The notes under the pieces: model-generated
What the model was told of the DNA's origin: nothing
Databases searched by the model: none
What the model saw: only the letters and a program-made list of their open reading frames with translations
Made by a program: the position numbers and the translations under genes
Virus record (IMG/VR): IMGVR_UViG_3300028920_000149
Coordinates: 1-39,258 of that record
DNA: 39,258 nucleotides
Source of the DNA: a virus
Strand: one strand, 5' to 3'
In this document: piece by piece, positions 6,062 through 12,168 of the stretch
How positions within the stretch are numbered: the stretch's first letter is position 1
How the letters are laid out: each line of letters opens with the position of its first letter

Positions 6062-6420
6062 CGCTCTTCCTCCCCGTCAGATTTGAGTCCATCAAGGAAT
6101 GCATGTCCGGCATCCACCGCAAACTTCTGGTTGCTGTTAGGATGCTGAATAACATATAGCAAACACTTCACAGCCCCCACCCCCACAGCCTTGTCACGTT
6201 GCTCCTGTTCCACCGCACAGCGTTCACCTTTCAACTGCTCTTTTAGCTCCTCGATCTCTTCTTTCAGTTTCTTGTTCTCTTTGTCCCTCCAGCCTATTTC
6301 CATAGCAAGGTACAGAGGAGTACCGGTATTCTCAGCAAACTTGGCAGCAGTAATCTTTCCCTCACACCACTTCGGGTACTCTGTGTTCCAGCATACTTCT
6401 TCATTCGATTTACTCATCAT
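6055..6420 (-). CDS. Coiled-coil cassette protein, about 121 aa, SDGE tail
   Basis: I choose ATG 6420 (or 6417), which overlaps the stop of the membrane peptide upstream, over the longer frame to 6453. The N-terminal part (MSKSNEEVCWNTEYPKWCEG) could bind a partner or metal; a charged coiled coil follows (KLKEEIEELKEQLKGE). The C terminus AFLDGLKSDGEEERW contains the IFLDGL-like segment shared with the gene at 4540 and the SDGE element. First gene of the GC-richer cassette run. Confidence 0.65.
   Translation of the reverse strand: MMSKSNEEVCWNTEYPKWCEGKITAAKFAENTGTPLYLAMEIGWRDKENKKLKEEIEELKEQLKGERCAVEQEQRDKAVGVGAVKCLLYVIQHPNSNQKFAVDAGHAFLDGLKSDGEEERW
6069..6087 (-). repeat. SDGE element, copy D
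   Basis: CCTCCCCGTCAGATTTGAG on the plus strand, differing from copies A-C in the last two bases. It provides the ribosome site for the start at 6061. Confidence 0.85.
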
Positions 6421-6577
6421 CTTTCTCTGACTTAAGGTAATTGAATATAACAAAATACAGTATCAAGTCCAACATGCCGTATTCGTAGACAAAGTTCTCA
6501 GACAGTGCTGAAAGTATACCAAGCAGTACTACAAAAAACAGTGTTATGCCTATCGCTTGGTAGTGTGTCTTTTTCAA
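6410..6577 (-). CDS. Small membrane protein with two hydrophobic segments, 55 aa
   Basis: TTG start at 6577 with GGAGAG six bases upstream, ending in TAA at 6410 overlapping the next start. Residues about 10-25 (AIGITLFFVVLLGIL) and 38-49 (LDLILYFVIFNYL) are hydrophobic, so it probably spans the membrane twice. It is the first gene behind the promoter at 6606-6635. A holin-like role is possible from size alone but there is no lysis gene beside it. Confidence 0.6.
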   Translation of the reverse strand: MKKTHYQAIGITLFFVVLLGILSALSENFVYEYGMLDLILYFVIFNYLKSEKDDE

Positions 6578-6605
6578 GATTCTCTCCTTAGTGTTGCCTA
6601 CACAT

Positions 6606-6635
6606 GTTATAACACCTGTAGTGCCTGTTTGTCAA
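6606..6635 (-). promoter_or_regulatory. Sigma70-type promoter for the cassette run
   Basis: Perfect TTGACA (6635-6630), then 18 nt, then TATAAC (6611-6606); a 17-nt spacing to TTATAA is also possible. It lies in the only sizeable gap here, after the glycosyltransferase stop, and would start transcription about 20 nt before the TTG at 6577. This suggests the SDGE cassette genes form a separate transcription unit. Confidence 0.8.
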
Positions 6636-6751
6636 CCTGTTTTTAAATGTTTTTCTGGTATGTGTACGACCACTATAGCCCCGCTACAGACATTCTCGTA
6701 TAAACTGAGTAACCTTACCCCTACCGGTAACTTTAGGGCCGTAAAAGTGGA
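6636..6751. other. Intergenic region downstream of the glycosyltransferase
   Basis: No gene is seen. It contains an 8-bp palindrome TACCGGTA (6722-6729) within an imperfect inverted repeat, which may form a weak hairpin. No run of Ts follows, so a terminator is not supported. Confidence 0.5.
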
Positions 6752-7621
6752 CTACAGTGCTGCTACCCCACTACTGCGCTTTACCACAACAGGTTCTCTC
6801 CGTACAGGTGGTACTACCCTCTTTGCCCTTTTTATCTTTTCAGCACGTATGTTTCTTTTTATAGCCTTTTTTTGCTTGTTGGTCTCTCTCTTTATCTTCC
6901 TTCTATCCCCTTCATGCAGCTTGCGCCACTTGAAACGTAGCTCATCGAAACACCACCGCTGCTTACGCCTTTTCGAGTTTGACATATTTGTTGGTCTGCG
7001 GGACCGGTACCAATACAATGCCCGTGGAATATATACACACTCACACCCGCTCTCTGCCATACAGATAGCAAGGTTGTAATCTACTGCATATTCGTAATGT
7101 AATCTCAACCCCCGTGACTGCAGATACCACGACCTTTTAAACGTCCTGAAGTGCTGTGCCTTCCACCAACCACTGTCCATAAAGGCTGAATACAGATCAG
7201 TATATTGCTCTACAGGACCTCCCCGTAGCTTACCGGTATCCATCATTACAAGTGACCAAGTAAACCCAACCTTTTTACTTCTTGCCTGCTCAGCCACTGA
7301 AGAGGTTATTGCATCCTCATATATCTGATCGTCTGAATCAAGTACACCTATTATATCTGCACTTGCCTGTGCTATCCCATAATTAGTTACAAACTGCAGC
7401 CCATGTTTTGGTGATTCTATTATACGTATCTTGTGACCTTGGTTTACTGAATTCTTCAGCAACGTTGCCTCATAATACGTCTCTCCATCCGATTCCGGGT
7501 CCATCACTACAAGCAGTTCCCAGTTCCTGTAGTTCTGGTTGCATACGCTAAGCATTGCACTAGCTATGTAAGGTGCGGTATTGTATGCTGGCATCAAAAC
7601 CGTAAAAGGGGGTTCTTTCAA
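6752..7621 (-). CDS. Family 2 glycosyltransferase, 289 aa
   Basis: TTG start at 7621 with AAAGGA upstream. The N-terminal part (FTVLMPAYNTAPYIASAMLS) is the nucleotide-sugar binding start of a GT-A fold, and VLDSDD near residue 92 is the DxD metal-binding motif. YWYRSRRPTNMS near residue 203 ends the catalytic domain. The last 65 residues are strongly basic (KRETNKQKKAIKRN...) and could bind nucleic acid or an acidic partner. Substrate is unknown; phage GT2 enzymes modify DNA bases, capsid or tail proteins, or host surface sugars. One of three glycosyltransferases here. Confidence 0.85.
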   Translation of the reverse strand: MKEPPFTVLMPAYNTAPYIASAMLSVCNQNYRNWELLVVMDPESDGETYYEATLLKNSVNQGHKIRIIESPKHGLQFVTNYGIAQASADIIGVLDSDDQIYEDAITSSVAEQARSKKVGFTWSLVMMDTGKLRGGPVEQYTDLYSAFMDSGWWKAQHFRTFKRSWYLQSRGLRLHYEYAVDYNLAICMAESGCECVYIPRALYWYRSRRPTNMSNSKRRKQRWCFDELRFKWRKLHEGDRRKIKRETNKQKKAIKRNIRAEKIKRAKRVVPPVRREPVVVKRSSGVAAL

Positions 7622-7633
7622 ATATAGTCCTTT

Positions 7634-7846
7634 CTAGTCAACGTACAGGGCCAACACCTGCCCCCGCATCTCTGAATCAAGTACATCAGCATAGGTAATT
7701 GAATACTGCCTGCCATTTTTATTTATGACTAGTACTTCTGCCTCCGGTGAAAGAGTAGACATCTCTGCGTATAGTTGTCTTACATTCAACCCTACCCTTG
7801 CCTCAGACTGCATACGCTCATTTATGAGCTTGTCTATATCAGCCAT
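7634..7846 (-). CDS. LID-motif small protein, 70 aa
   Basis: The N terminus MADIDKLINERMQSE is the short amphipathic helix (pattern D-x-L-I-[DEN]-x-[KR]-[LM]) repeated in the 1011-residue protein and other small genes nearby. The rest (LYAEMSTLSPEAEVLVINKN) looks like a small alpha/beta domain. Possible head-packaged or structure-associated protein, by inference only. Confidence 0.65.
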   Translation of the reverse strand: MADIDKLINERMQSEARVGLNVRQLYAEMSTLSPEAEVLVINKNGRQYSITYADVLDSEMRGQVLALYVD

Positions 7847-7933
7847 CTAAGCATCTCCGTTTCTACCAAGTAAAATTACCCAAATACCTAGGATTATTAC
7901 TATCAACCCTATTATTACAAACTCACTCGCCAC
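7847..7933 (-). CDS. Single-pass membrane micropeptide, 28 aa
   Basis: A GTG at 7933, inside the last codons of the upstream gene, opens a frame to TAG 7847. It encodes a short polar start, then a hydrophobic segment (FVIIGLIVIILGIWVILLG) and RNGDA. Its position in an otherwise empty gap and its clean membrane-helix composition favour translation, but no clear ribosome site is seen. Confidence 0.4.
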   Translation of the reverse strand: MASEFVIIGLIVIILGIWVILLGRNGDA

Positions 7934-8186
7934 CGCCAAGTACCTTCTTTGCAATACCGGTAGATGCATCACTCAGAGCCTTCATAAATTCATTGCTCTT
8001 GGGATCATCAGATAATGCCAAACCCTTCAGCAACTGTACTGCCTTCATCTGAGCGTCATTATCTGACCCCCAATTAGTCTTACCCAAATCACCGATGAGC
8101 TTTTTTACGTCTGGCTTTTCTTCCTCGATAACCTCAGCCAAAAAACTATCAACCGCTTCCTTCACCTTGTTAGTCTTATTACCCAT
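7923..8186 (-). CDS. Hypothetical helical protein, 87 aa
   Basis: The start at ATG 8186 follows GGGAGATAATA, so the in-frame extension to 8204 is rejected. The N terminus MGNKTNKVKEAVDSFLAEV is a lysine/glutamate-rich amphipathic helix, a looser version of the LID motif. The remainder contains a helical ALSDDPKSNEFMKALSDAS and a glycine-rich end (LGGGE). No family recognised. Confidence 0.6.
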   Translation of the reverse strand: MGNKTNKVKEAVDSFLAEVIEEEKPDVKKLIGDLGKTNWGSDNDAQMKAVQLLKGLALSDDPKSNEFMKALSDASTGIAKKVLGGGE

Positions 8187-8204
8187 TATTATCTCCCATA
8201 TCAC

Positions 8205-8459
8205 TTAATAATCTTTACCCGCATCGTATATTTCCGGCATAGTATAATCTATAGCCACAAAATTATGCACAAAGCTTGCCCACTCTGAAGACTCCCTACT
8301 TAGATCAAATATTTGCTCAGCTACATACCATACTGCCATTCTCTTACTACTTGCCCTAACAAGATATTCTTTTCCCCTAGCCAATACTTTAAAAACCCTA
8401 CCTCTAGATGCTTCACATTTTAGCTTATCTTCTATTAACTTATCTGCCGCAGTATCCAT
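8205..8459 (-). CDS. LID-motif small protein, 84 aa
   Basis: ATG 8459 overlaps the TGA of the zinc-ribbon gene upstream. The N terminus MDTAADKLIEDKLKCE is a clear LID-motif helix, followed by a small domain starting GRVFKVLARGKEYLVRASS. The conserved N terminus with a variable body suggests a sorting or attachment tag on different small proteins. Confidence 0.65.
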   Translation of the reverse strand: MDTAADKLIEDKLKCEASRGRVFKVLARGKEYLVRASSKRMAVWYVAEQIFDLSRESSEWASFVHNFVAIDYTMPEIYDAGKDY

Positions 8460-8629
8460 CACACTTGCCCCCTATTAGCTAACTGTCTTGGCATCTTGCC
8501 ACATGAAACGCAGGGTACCGCCTTGCAGTATGGACACGTTGCCTGCTTGTGGGTCAAGTTACTCCTGAAAATCTTATCACACTTGTAACAAAGGTACCTG
8601 TACTGTCCCTTGCCCCGCTCCTTAACCAT
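8459..8629 (-). CDS. Zinc-ribbon protein, 56 aa
   Basis: ATG 8629 to TGA 8459. CYKC, CPYC and CVSCG pairs with an intervening LTHKQATC form a rubredoxin-like zinc ribbon. It resembles the 45-residue protein at 15253-15390 in the RYL-x-C-Y-x-C-D-K-x-F beginning, indicating paralogues. It sits in an overlapping chain between a membrane protein and a LID-motif gene. Function unknown. Confidence 0.65.
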   Translation of the reverse strand: MVKERGKGQYRYLCYKCDKIFRSNLTHKQATCPYCKAVPCVSCGKMPRQLANRGQV

Positions 8630-8773
8630 TTATGTATCCTCCGAACGGCCCCCGTGGCCCTTCTCAGATACGTCTATCTTTTCGGTATTGTGCACCCGCT
8701 TCGATCTCAGCAGGGTATACACAACTAGGGTATAGATGAAACAGACTATCAGGGCTACTATGAACTTAAACAT
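8630..8773 (-). CDS. Single-pass membrane protein, 47 aa
   Basis: ATG 8773 overlaps the previous TGA (TGATG). Residues about 3-22 (KFIVALIVCFIYTLVVYTLL) form a membrane helix followed by RSKR, then a polar tail of about 22 residues. The positive-inside rule puts the tail in the cytoplasm. No recognisable holin or spanin features beyond size. Confidence 0.6.
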   Translation of the reverse strand: MFKFIVALIVCFIYTLVVYTLLRSKRVHNTEKIDVSEKGHGGRSEDT

Positions 8774-9027
8774 CAGTCCTGCATCTGCCCTTCATCTACT
8801 TCCGAACCATCTATCGCATCACTCAAATCCTGCCACGTACGGCGAGAGTATCCTTTATTTTTCATAATGTCTTGCAACTGTATCAGTACTGTAGAGGCAC
8901 CGAATCGTAACACTAAAGCCTCAAGCCTACCGCTCATTGCAGTATCCCACGGTTCGAAAAACACCCCGCCCTCTTCTATGCTCTCTTTATTTAACTTCTC
9001 ATCTATCATCTTCTCTACATCTACCAT
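8773..9027 (-). CDS. LID-motif small protein, 84 aa
   Basis: The N terminus MVDVEKMIDEKLNKESIEEGG follows the LID pattern closely. The body contains ALVLRFGASTVLIQLQDIM and an acidic C terminus. It is flanked by overlapping genes and has no cysteine motif. Function unknown; see the finding on the LID family. Confidence 0.65.
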   Translation of the reverse strand: MVDVEKMIDEKLNKESIEEGGVFFEPWDTAMSGRLEALVLRFGASTVLIQLQDIMKNKGYSRRTWQDLSDAIDGSEVDEGQMQD

Positions 9028-9336
9028 TTAGTTCTCCTCCTTTACCCCAACTACCAACATACACCAATGTCCGGGCATTGACATAATCTGCCTAAACGTT
9101 ATCATGTTACCGAACGTATCACAGCACCGCATCTTTGCCTCGTTTATATCGTTTATATTCATCTTTGGATAATGCCACCTGTACAGAATAATGGGGCACT
9201 TATATCTTTTTGCCCAAACAACAGCCCATGTTTTTGATTTTGCATATATCTTCGTGTACCCTTCCTTGTAAGCCACCATTCTGCATATAGGGCAATTCTC
9301 TAGATTAAATTTCTCCACTACGTTTCTTTTCGTCAA
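9028..9336 (-). CDS. Hypothetical protein with CPIC motif, 102 aa
   Basis: The reading frame extends back to TTG 9336, but GTG 9318 is also possible since the upstream gene stops at 9305. CPICRMVAY near residue 15, YRWHYPKM near residue 53, two cysteines at RCCD and GHWC near the end may bind a metal. The layout is slightly like HIT-type proteins, but the histidine triad is absent, so I do not assign it. Confidence 0.6.
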   Translation of the reverse strand: MTKRNVVEKFNLENCPICRMVAYKEGYTKIYAKSKTWAVVWAKRYKCPIILYRWHYPKMNINDINEAKMRCCDTFGNMITFRQIMSMPGHWCMLVVGVKEEN

Positions 9337-9550
9337 TTATCCTACGGTACTCTGTCCAAAGCTCCAGCTTCGCATCCTCTACTATACCGACAGATTCAGT
9401 CATTGAATCACTGGCCCAATTGGCTATAGTAAAAATGAACATAGAAGCGGCATATTTCTTCAACTCAGCAGTAGGCAACATGTTCATGTATCTGGTCAAC
9501 TCGTCATTCTTCTTTCTCACCGCCTGCTTCGTTATGTTCGTCTTCGACAT
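9305..9550 (-). CDS. Hypothetical helical protein, 81 aa
   Basis: ATG 9550 lies within the 3' end of the upstream gene with GAGG upstream. The protein is largely helical and charged at both ends, with a central aliphatic stretch (AASMFIFTIANWASD) too short and polar to be a sure membrane segment. It overlaps both neighbours. No family recognised. Confidence 0.55.
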   Translation of the reverse strand: MSKTNITKQAVRKKNDELTRYMNMLPTAELKKYAASMFIFTIANWASDSMTESVGIVEDAKLELWTEYRRIIDEKKRSGEI

Positions 9551-9788
9551 CTACCGTTACCTCTCTGGCAGGTCTAGCAGGTACCCTTACCTCTACAATT
9601 TCCTTCTTCATAAAGTACGTCTCTTTTGTATCAGGATTAACTGAAGTAGTGTACTCAACCCGCCTGATATACCAACCAAATCTACAAGAAGTGAGCAGGA
9701 GCAGTACATAGAGGAGGCAAACTAAGGCCCATCCAGAGTTGAAGGAGGTTGACTCTTGATGGATTATTTTGTACTGCTCCCTACTCAT
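9504..9788 (-). CDS. Membrane protein, possible lipoprotein, 94 aa
   Basis: A hydrophobic stretch at about residues 20-34 (ALVCLLYVLLLLTSC) ends in L-T-S-C, which fits a lipobox, and is followed by a polar, acidic C-terminal domain. The preceding 19 residues are long and not strongly basic for a signal peptide, so a plain membrane anchor is equally possible. If a lipoprotein, it could be an outer-membrane spanin or a superinfection-exclusion factor, but no partner is seen. Confidence 0.6.
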   Translation of the reverse strand: MSREQYKIIHQESTSFNSGWALVCLLYVLLLLTSCRFGWYIRRVEYTTSVNPDTKETYFMKKEIVEVRVPARPAREVTVDVEDEHNEAGGEKEE

Positions 9789-10002
9789 CTTTATATTTCC
9801 TATCTGAAGGTCGCGACATCCTTGTAAGAATACTCTCGGTAAGCTTGACTGCTTCTTCGTATCTAGCGCTCTTCAACTGATCTATATCTTCTATACTAAA
9901 ATTGTTTGGGTGTCTACCCCCCTCCAAAACAGTACCTATAGTATTTACAAGATTTGCAAAGCCAATGGGGCTAACCACCTTAAGATAACTACCTACGGAC
10001 AT
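9781..10002 (-). CDS. Hypothetical protein, 73 aa
   Basis: ATG 10002 overlaps the upstream TAA (TAATG). Contains HPNNFSIEDIDQLK near residue 31, sharing NNFSI-x-D with the N termini of the tiny paralogues at 15.8-17 kb, here at an internal position. The rest is helical and charged. No family recognised. Confidence 0.6.
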   Translation of the reverse strand: MSVGSYLKVVSPIGFANLVNTIGTVLEGGRHPNNFSIEDIDQLKSARYEEAVKLTESILTRMSRPSDRKYKDE

Positions 10003-10304
10003 TACACATCCTCCGGATTCTCATCCAACATGCTCAACAGGTTACGTACCACAGCGTCACTCACCTTATCCTCCCTTGTAAGCAGCTCCATAGCCAGACC
10101 TACCCTATCCTCCATGGAATACATGTAGTTGAACATCTTTACAAGCGCATATGCCTTTTCTCTGGATGTAAAATCTTCCAGTGCGTTTGCCAAATCTATC
10201 AATGCCTTCTTTGAACCAAGGGCACACTGAAGATCATCCACAATAGACATTAACCTGTCTATCCTATCCCCATCAACTTCCAGCATATCAAGTGTCTTAT
10301 TCAT
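10002..10304 (-). CDS. Hypothetical helical protein, 100 aa
   Basis: Starts MNKTLDMLEVDGDRIDRLMS. The sequence is almost wholly helical with acidic and basic patches, and contains repeated leucine-rich turns (ALEDFTSREKAYALVKMF and AMELLTREDKVSDAVVRNLL). It could be a small helical-repeat adaptor. No family recognised. Confidence 0.6.
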   Translation of the reverse strand: MNKTLDMLEVDGDRIDRLMSIVDDLQCALGSKKALIDLANALEDFTSREKAYALVKMFNYMYSMEDRVGLAMELLTREDKVSDAVVRNLLSMLDENPEDV

Positions 10305-10313
10305 TTAGCATCT

Positions 10314-10598
10314 CTACTTTTTATTACATAGAACTCTTAGCATACGCAATGCAACATCAACCCTTGGCTCCGTCAAACAAAAACTATTTGAAGCATCGTA
10401 AACCTGCTCTACTATAAACAAAAAGACTTTATCGCTCAAGCCCAAGGATACGTTCCGTAACTGCTCCCATACTGAAGGGCGTTCCGTCTCCCAAACTAAA
10501 CCGGGCGTAAAATCATTAACGCTTACCCCCCTACTCCTTTCTCTAACAGCCCTCAATACATAAGAGTAGTTATAAACATCACCCGTTAGTAAATGCAT
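10314..10598 (-). CDS. Hypothetical protein, 94 aa
   Basis: Starts MHLLTGDVYNYSYVLRAVRE. Predominantly helical, with PSVWEQLRNVSLGLSDKVFL in the middle and a C terminus DVALRMLRVLCNKK. It has the same neighbourhood and size as the flanking helical genes and may be a diverged relative of the 100-residue protein, but identity is too low to be sure. Confidence 0.6.
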   Translation of the reverse strand: MHLLTGDVYNYSYVLRAVRERSRGVSVNDFTPGLVWETERPSVWEQLRNVSLGLSDKVFLFIVEQVYDASNSFCLTEPRVDVALRMLRVLCNKK

Positions 10599-10602
10599 GT
10601 TA

Positions 10603-10827
10603 CTACCTCAAATAGCTATCCAAATAACCCATAAACTCTTCAAGAGTTATCTTGTTTTTCCTATAAAGAACACTCCATATAGTTTCCAACAACCCCAGTA
10701 TCTTTAAGCGGTCACCTGCATTCACAAAATCCTTCAAGTCAGAATAAACTTGGGCTGAAGAAATGGTGCCACCCTCCTGTTTAACGGCAACCAAATTATC
10801 AACGGCCTCTTTAATCCTATCTCCCAT
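10603..10827 (-). CDS. Hypothetical helical protein, 74 aa
   Basis: Starts MGDRIKEAVDNLVAVKQEGG, an amphipathic helix only loosely like the LID motif. The body (SAQVYSDLKDFVNAGDRLKI) is helical. It is the first coding gene downstream of tRNA-Pro. No family recognised. Confidence 0.6.
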   Translation of the reverse strand: MGDRIKEAVDNLVAVKQEGGTISSAQVYSDLKDFVNAGDRLKILGLLETIWSVLYRKNKITLEEFMGYLDSYLR

Positions 10828-10847
10828 CTTAAACCCCTTTTATAGTT

Positions 10848-10926
10848 TGGTCTAGGCGGGTGGATTCGAACCACCGATCCCGTGCTTCCAAAACACGTGA
10901 GGACAACCAAACTCCTCTACGCCTAG
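10848..10926 (-). tRNA. tRNA-Pro (anticodon TGG)
   Basis: Acceptor CTAGGCG (10926-10920) pairs with CGCCTAG near the 3' end. D-arm GAGG...CCTC, anticodon arm CGTGT-TTTGGAA-GCACG with TGG in the loop, T-arm GGTGG-TTCGAAT-CCACC, discriminator A and an encoded CCA. All stems fold. UGG can read most or all Pro codons by wobble. It lies between two coding genes on the same strand and so is probably cut from a polycistronic transcript. Confidence 0.95.
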
Positions 10927-10945
10927 AATTATTTTCGGTGGTATA

Positions 10946-11824
10946 TCATCCACGAACTACTGCCCTATTTATATTACCGTTATGTGCCCTGCGCTCTTTG
11001 AATATAGCCCTGAAGGCCCTCTCCTTCTGTCTATCATCCCGTGACATCAACTTGCCGCCTGACTGCCCCTTCGCTGGATGATAGACATATGCTCCACCAT
11101 CAAATGCAACCTGCGGTGGTGTTGGGTGACCCCATGTAATGGCTACTTTCTTCCAAGGCTCCCTCTTTGTATTCTCCGGGGTATATGAACCTATATTCTT
11201 TACCCCCAACCCAGTACTGTATGTCAACATACTTATCCACAAATCGTCACTTATTGGTGTACCCAACACGTCCAGATAAGGCTCCTTGAAATACCCTTTC
11301 TGCCTAAATGTCCGTATGCCCTCCTTTGTCAACACCATCATCGCACCCAACACACTCCTACCTTTTTCATACCCCTCAGGTAGAGTAATGTGCTTTGTTA
11401 TCTTGGACCAATACTTGTTTATCACCCGCACCCAATTATCGTGCGGATGCTGCATTGCACCCATAAGACCTACACCCTTATCTATCTCACTGAGCAGCAT
11501 CGCATCTGCACCCTGCCTGATAAAAAGAGTATCATAGTCTATAACGCAATAATGGTCAAACCTTTTCTCCCCGTTACCCCATTCGAGTGCACCGACAAAC
11601 AGCCTATAAAGACCTTTACCCCACCCACATCTACGGGGAGAAATATATACGCCTACGTCAGGATGTGATCTACTAATCAACCCCGCTATATTATTCTCAT
11701 CCTTCAAATCTATTGCCACCATGATATAGGGATTCGTAGTACTGTAGTATTTCACCGAATCTATAGTATCTATTACAGATTCCGCATAGTCATGGCAACG
11801 AATACAAATACAAAGTTTGTCCAT
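10946..11824 (-). CDS. GT-A-fold glycosyltransferase-like protein, 292 aa
   Basis: The N terminus (KLCICIRCHDYAESVIDTID) resembles a GT2 nucleotide-sugar binding strand-helix. FDHYCVIDYDTLFI near residue 95 carries a D-x-D metal-binding motif. Later segments SDDLWISML and YVYHPAKGQ fit the acceptor side of the fold. It differs clearly from the enzymes at 6752 and 20959. The C-terminal 40 residues are basic. Its start overlaps the previous stop (TAATG). The substrate cannot be told. Confidence 0.7.
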   Translation of the reverse strand: MDKLCICIRCHDYAESVIDTIDSVKYYSTTNPYIMVAIDLKDENNIAGLISRSHPDVGVYISPRRCGWGKGLYRLFVGALEWGNGEKRFDHYCVIDYDTLFIRQGADAMLLSEIDKGVGLMGAMQHPHDNWVRVINKYWSKITKHITLPEGYEKGRSVLGAMMVLTKEGIRTFRQKGYFKEPYLDVLGTPISDDLWISMLTYSTGLGVKNIGSYTPENTKREPWKKVAITWGHPTPPQVAFDGGAYVYHPAKGQSGGKLMSRDDRQKERAFRAIFKERRAHNGNINRAVVRG

Positions 11825-12078
11825 TACATGTTATCAATCAGATCAGCACCTGCGTATTCCATTATATGGTTCGTCCTACCCCCACACTTATCACACCTAG
11901 CAGCTAAAACAGCACTACTACCCCGCAACAATACATCGTACACTCTCTGTGACCTATGCACCCCACAATACCCGCAGGCTATTTCCGGAATAGTAAGCCC
12001 AATAACAGTCACCCTACCCTCTGTCTTGACAGTTTTAAGTTTAGTACTTATAAGGTACTCTGCTTGCTTCTCAGACAC
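11824..12078 (-). CDS. LID-motif protein with zinc ribbon, 84 aa
   Basis: GTG start at 12078 with GAGGAGGG upstream. N terminus MSEKQAEYLISTKLKTVKTEG is a LID-type helix. CGYC near residue 36 and CDKCGG near residue 62 form a zinc ribbon. It is the first gene behind the promoter at 12097-12126. It combines two themes of this region: the LID tag and a small zinc module. Confidence 0.7.
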   Translation of the reverse strand: MSEKQAEYLISTKLKTVKTEGRVTVIGLTIPEIACGYCGVHRSQRVYDVLLRGSSAVLAARCDKCGGRTNHIMEYAGADLIDNM

Positions 12079-12096
12079 TCATTACCCTCCTCACGT

Positions 12097-12126
12097 ATAC
12101 TAACACATAAAACCGTTATTTGTCAA
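12097..12126 (-). promoter_or_regulatory. Sigma70-type promoter for the 12.1-7.6 kb unit
   Basis: Perfect TTGACA (12126-12121), 18-nt spacer, TAGTAT (12102-12097). It lies in the gap between the 1011-residue protein and the gene starting at 12078, with a leader of about 13 nt including a strong ribosome site. Confidence 0.75.
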
Positions 12127-12154
12127 CCCTAACCTACGCCTTCTTAATATATTT

Positions 12155-12168
12155 GGCATCTATATGCC
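12155..12168 (-). terminator. Small hairpin after the 1011-residue gene, weak terminator candidate
   Basis: GGCAT-ATAG-ATGCC forms a 5-bp stem directly after the stop codon, followed by AAATATATT rather than a clean T run. Its place between a gene end and the next promoter is right for a terminator, but the structure is weak. Confidence 0.3.

Noticed and set aside
4985-6087. Integron-type attC sites for the SDGE elements
   Set aside because: The repeats lack the paired inverted arms of attC, lie inside coding sequence and no integrase gene is present in the window.
6321-7962. Palindrome TACCGGTA at 6321, 6722, 7231 and 7955 (and 34599)
   Set aside because: More frequent than expected by chance, but three of the four clustered copies are within coding genes and spacing is irregular; no operator arrangement is evident.
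6410-9788. Lysis cassette from the small membrane genes
   Set aside because: Several tiny membrane proteins exist, but no endolysin or convincing spanin pair is adjacent, so holin or spanin names are not assigned.
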